Assembly (NCBI GenBank): GCA_020637805.1
Contig: JACKJU010000007.1
Location: forward strand, 186,001-250,000
Direction: 5' to 3'
DNA length: 64,000 bases
DNA from: Nitratireductor sp.
GTDB taxonomy: Bacteria; Pseudomonadota; Alphaproteobacteria; Rhizobiales; Rhizobiaceae
Below, piece after piece: positions 61,549 through 64,000 of the stretch. The position numbers were made by a program, and so were the translations under genes. The notes beneath the pieces are model-generated. The model did not search any database, was not told the DNA's origin, and saw only the letters and a program-made list of their open reading frames with translations. How positions within the stretch are numbered: the stretch's first letter is position 1; each line of letters starts with the position of its first letter.

Positions 61549-63557
61549 ATGGCAGGGCGGATATCTTCGTGCATGATGTCGCCGCCGGTACCACCCGGTT
61601 GATCACGGGCATTGGCAACATGGACAGCCTCGACCCGGTGATTTCGGCAGATGGTCGCTATGTCGCCTTCCAGAGTGGCGCCAGCAACCTTGCCGCGGGC
61701 GACACCAATGGTACGGGCTCCGACGTGTTCCTGCACGATCTGGCAACCGGCACGACGATACTGGTTTCCGCAGGCGGAAACCTGAACAGCTACAGCCCGT
61801 CCATTTCGGCAGACGGCAGGTACGTCTCCTATTACAGCTTTGCCAGCAATCTGGTGGCAAGTGACAGCAATGGCACGACTGCCGATATCTTCGTTTATGA
61901 TCGTGTCACGGGAACCACCGAAATCATCAGCAACGGCGGCAACGGCGGCAGCCTCAATCCGTCGATCTCGCTCGACGGACGTTTCGTCACGTTTGAAAGT
62001 TCGGCAACCAATCTGGATGCGGGCGACACCAACGGAAGTGCACGGGACCTGTTCGTTCACGACCGCCAGGACGGTGTGACCAGACTGCTGACCGGTGGTG
62101 CCAACGGGGCGAGCGGCAATTCGTCGATTGCCGGTGATGGCAGCGTTGCCATCTTCCAGAACCCGGGCAGCAATGTCTATCCAGGCACCGACACCAACAA
62201 CCGGAGCGATGTTTTCGCTGCGCTGAATTCGCTTTTCAATGGGCCGACAGATCAGCCGGACACGCTGATCGGCGATGCCGCGTCCAACATCTTCACCTTT
62301 GTCGCAACGACCTTGACCGCGGGAGACCTCTATGACGGGCAGGGTGGTGCGGACGAAGCCCTGTTTGCGGGCGGCGGTTTGTTCGATTTCTCGGATACTG
62401 CATTTGCCTCTGTCGAAGTCTTCAGGACGGATGGCTCGAATTCGGTTTTCGATTTTGCGGGCTATGGCGCAACGGAAGGCGAGCGGCGCGATCTGGCGCG
62501 GCTCATATCCGATGCTGCCGGTACTGCCGACCTGGTGAAGATGGGCAACTGGCATCAGGATTTTGCCACGCTTGGTTCACTCTTCGATGCCGGGATCGAG
62601 ACCGTGGAGTGGTCGCGCGCCACCGGTTTCACCTTCCAGGCAGCTCGCAATGCATCCGGCCAGACCGTCATCACCAACAATGACAGTGGCGGGTTGCGGG
62701 TTTATGCCAGCATCGTACAGACATGGGATGCCGGTGCTGGAGCAGGAAACGAAATCCTGCGCGAGAGCGTCACGACCTACGACGATGGCCGGATCGCCAC
62801 CACCACCTACAATGCTGGTGGCGGTTTGACGGGCATTGTCATCACCGATCCTCTAAACGCGGTGAACTACCAGAGCCTGGAGAATGTCTATTCCGGCGGA
62901 CTGCTTCAGTCCTCGTCGCTGACCTTCGACAATGGCAACACCTCGGTGAAGTCCTACACCTCCGGCGTACTGACCCAGACGGTCGAGAGCGATGTTGCCG
63001 ATGATTTCACCTGGGACGTCAAGACCACCACCTACAACACCTCCGGCGTCAAGACCGGCTACGTTGTCGATTATGATACAGGCGAGGCCCGCTCCCAGAT
63101 GAGCTTCGCCTATACCGGCGGCATCCTGACCAACCGCACCATCACCAATTCGGATGGCTCGGCAAGCGAGGCTTCCTACAACACGTCTGGCGAGATGCAG
63201 TATGTCCGCAACACCGCATCGGACGGCACCATGTTCATCCTTGGCGGCACCGGTGACAACACGCTGACCGGCGGCGCGCTTGACGATCTGTTCAAGGGTG
63301 GAGCCGGCAACGACATCTTCGAGTTCTCGGGCACAGTCGGCAACGACACGATCCTCGACTTCACCGATGGCCAGGATCGGCTTGATCTCTCGGCCTATGG
63401 CTACACCACGCTGGCCGATCTCCAGAACGCCAACGCGATCTCCGAGGTCAACGGCAACACGGTGATCGACCTCGGCGCAGACGGCTCCGTCACGCTCAAC
63501 AGCTTGACACTGACCGACTTCGGCGACGCGGATCTGTTCGGGTTGCCGGTAGTCTAG
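61446..63557 (+). CDS. Second RTX-type secreted protein, 3' part after the frameshift
   Basis: The frame carries about 703 residues, read here from GTG 61446 with no ribosome site of its own. It holds at least five propeller-like repeats (SADGRYVAFQSGASNLAAGD, SADGRYVSYYSFASNLVASD and others), then the same unique region, strand-rich region, RTX repeats and DLFGLPVV end as the first RTX protein. It would only be made in full if the frameshift is an error or is bypassed. Compared with its paralogue it has several extra N-terminal repeats. Confidence 0.82.
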   Translation: MSGANGPSQNAAISADGRLVTFESTASNLVAGDVNGRADIFVHDVAAGTTRLITGIGNMDSLDPVISADGRYVAFQSGASNLAAGDTNGTGSDVFLHDLATGTTILVSAGGNLNSYSPSISADGRYVSYYSFASNLVASDSNGTTADIFVYDRVTGTTEIISNGGNGGSLNPSISLDGRFVTFESSATNLDAGDTNGSARDLFVHDRQDGVTRLLTGGANGASGNSSIAGDGSVAIFQNPGSNVYPGTDTNNRSDVFAALNSLFNGPTDQPDTLIGDAASNIFTFVATTLTAGDLYDGQGGADEALFAGGGLFDFSDTAFASVEVFRTDGSNSVFDFAGYGATEGERRDLARLISDAAGTADLVKMGNWHQDFATLGSLFDAGIETVEWSRATGFTFQAARNASGQTVITNNDSGGLRVYASIVQTWDAGAGAGNEILRESVTTYDDGRIATTTYNAGGGLTGIVITDPLNAVNYQSLENVYSGGLLQSSSLTFDNGNTSVKSYTSGVLTQTVESDVADDFTWDVKTTTYNTSGVKTGYVVDYDTGEARSQMSFAYTGGILTNRTITNSDGSASEASYNTSGEMQYVRNTASDGTMFILGGTGDNTLTGGALDDLFKGGAGNDIFEFSGTVGNDTILDFTDGQDRLDLSAYGYTTLADLQNANAISEVNGNTVIDLGADGSVTLNSLTLTDFGDADLFGLPVV
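62754..63557 (+). repeat. C-terminal module shared by the two RTX genes, copy 2
   Basis: Partner of 59018-59821, the same length (804 bases) and nearly the same sequence. The two copies are direct repeats about 3.7 kb apart, so they could recombine and delete the barrel gene between them. Confidence 0.85.
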
Positions 63558-63925
63558 CCCGTTGGCGTTCACGTTCCAGGCGGATCTTCCGCAAATGGGC
63601 CTGTCCCGCGAACAGGGTAGGTGACTTTTTTCCAGCGTGCCGCTGAAATTTCAGCCCATGATACCTATTTGATTGTCGAGAGGGGTGCCGCAATCTGTCC
63701 TGGGGCAGTTGGCACGCCCCATTGATGACGGGATGGCTGGCTACAAATCAACCCTTGAAACCTGAAAGATTCATGGCAGGATTGCATTGCCAGTAGGTAG
63801 CGTCGAGGCTTGGGGTCATGTCCCGCTCAGCCGCGTTGCTGCCGGGGATACGGACTTCCGCCCACTAGGTTGCTGCTGAAGTGGTGCATGTCAGGCCCGC
63901 GCAAGGATTTGCGGTTCTGCTGAAT
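63558..63925 (+). other. Intergenic region after the second RTX gene
   Basis: These 368 bases contain no convincing gene, clear terminator or tRNA. Confidence 0.4.
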
Positions 63926-64000
63926 ATGGAAATGAATTTGGTTGTGCATGAAATGACGGAGTTGCCTCCAATAACGATGGCCGACAAGAAGGACGGCAAG
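63926..64000 (+). CDS. Possible start of a gene running off the window end
   Basis: From ATG 63926 a frame stays open for all 25 remaining codons (MEMNLVVHEM then TELPPITMADKKDGK). Internal ATGs at 63953 and 63974 are alternatives. No clear ribosome site precedes any of them, and too little is visible to name a product. Confidence 0.25.
   Translation, partial: MEMNLVVHEMTELPPITMADKKDGK

Overview
The window comes from a bacterial chromosome, most likely an alphaproteobacterium of the order Hyphomicrobiales (Rhizobiales). Four things point there: the order rplA-rplJ-rplL-rpoB-rpoC, rpsL-rpsG-fusA-tuf, S10-spc-alpha, secY-adk; high-GC coding sequence; CTTGAC-type promoters; and accessory genes common in that group (MipZ, an ATP12-family protein, a phasin, DUF1489, an Omp25/31-like barrel). 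The genus cannot be fixed from sequence reading alone; a marine relative of Hoeflea is only a guess.

Positions 1-31461 are the transcription and translation core. It starts inside rplA and runs through rplJ, rplL, rpoB and rpoC to a strong terminator. One reverse-strand hypothetical gene follows. The str, S10 and spc clusters then run almost without gaps from rpsL to rplO, followed by secY-adk and rpsM-rpsK-rpoA-rplQ. Terminators after rpoC, rplO, adk and rplQ mark likely transcription units. rpmJ (L36) is not in this stretch. Two ribosomal proteins are unusually long: L3 has an acidic Ala/Glu-rich tail, and L15 carries an added C-terminal domain that looks like a helix-hairpin-helix module.

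Positions 31500-57700 are ordinary chromosomal genes on both strands. They include a periplasmic Do-family protease, RarA, a fluoride channel, a pseudouridine synthase, a HAD phosphatase with an ATP12-like F1 assembly factor, an EamA transporter, LipB, tRNA-Leu(GAG), a 5'-nucleotidase fused to LysM, a HerA-like ATPase, MgtE, a MerR regulator, an aldo/keto reductase, a rhodanese, DUF1489, MipZ, a VWA protein coupled to a membrane J-domain protein, a D,D-carboxypeptidase with a SPOR domain, and a phasin. A 46-residue membrane protein sits here with a perfect CtrA-type box (TTAA-N7-TTAA) upstream.

Positions 58148-63557 hold two paralogous RTX-type secreted proteins on either side of an outer-membrane barrel gene. 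Their last 268 codons are nearly identical while their N-terminal repeats have diverged. The second copy is broken by a frameshift at about 61438-61446. The last 75 bases may be the start of another gene.

No CRISPR array, insertion sequence, prophage or obvious defence system was seen. The best leads are the L15 fusion, the RTX pair and its frameshift, two apparently leaderless genes, the CtrA-box small protein, the likely PhaR operators at the phasin promoter, the nucleotidase-LysM fusion, and an uncharacterised internally duplicated protein at 39617-40633.
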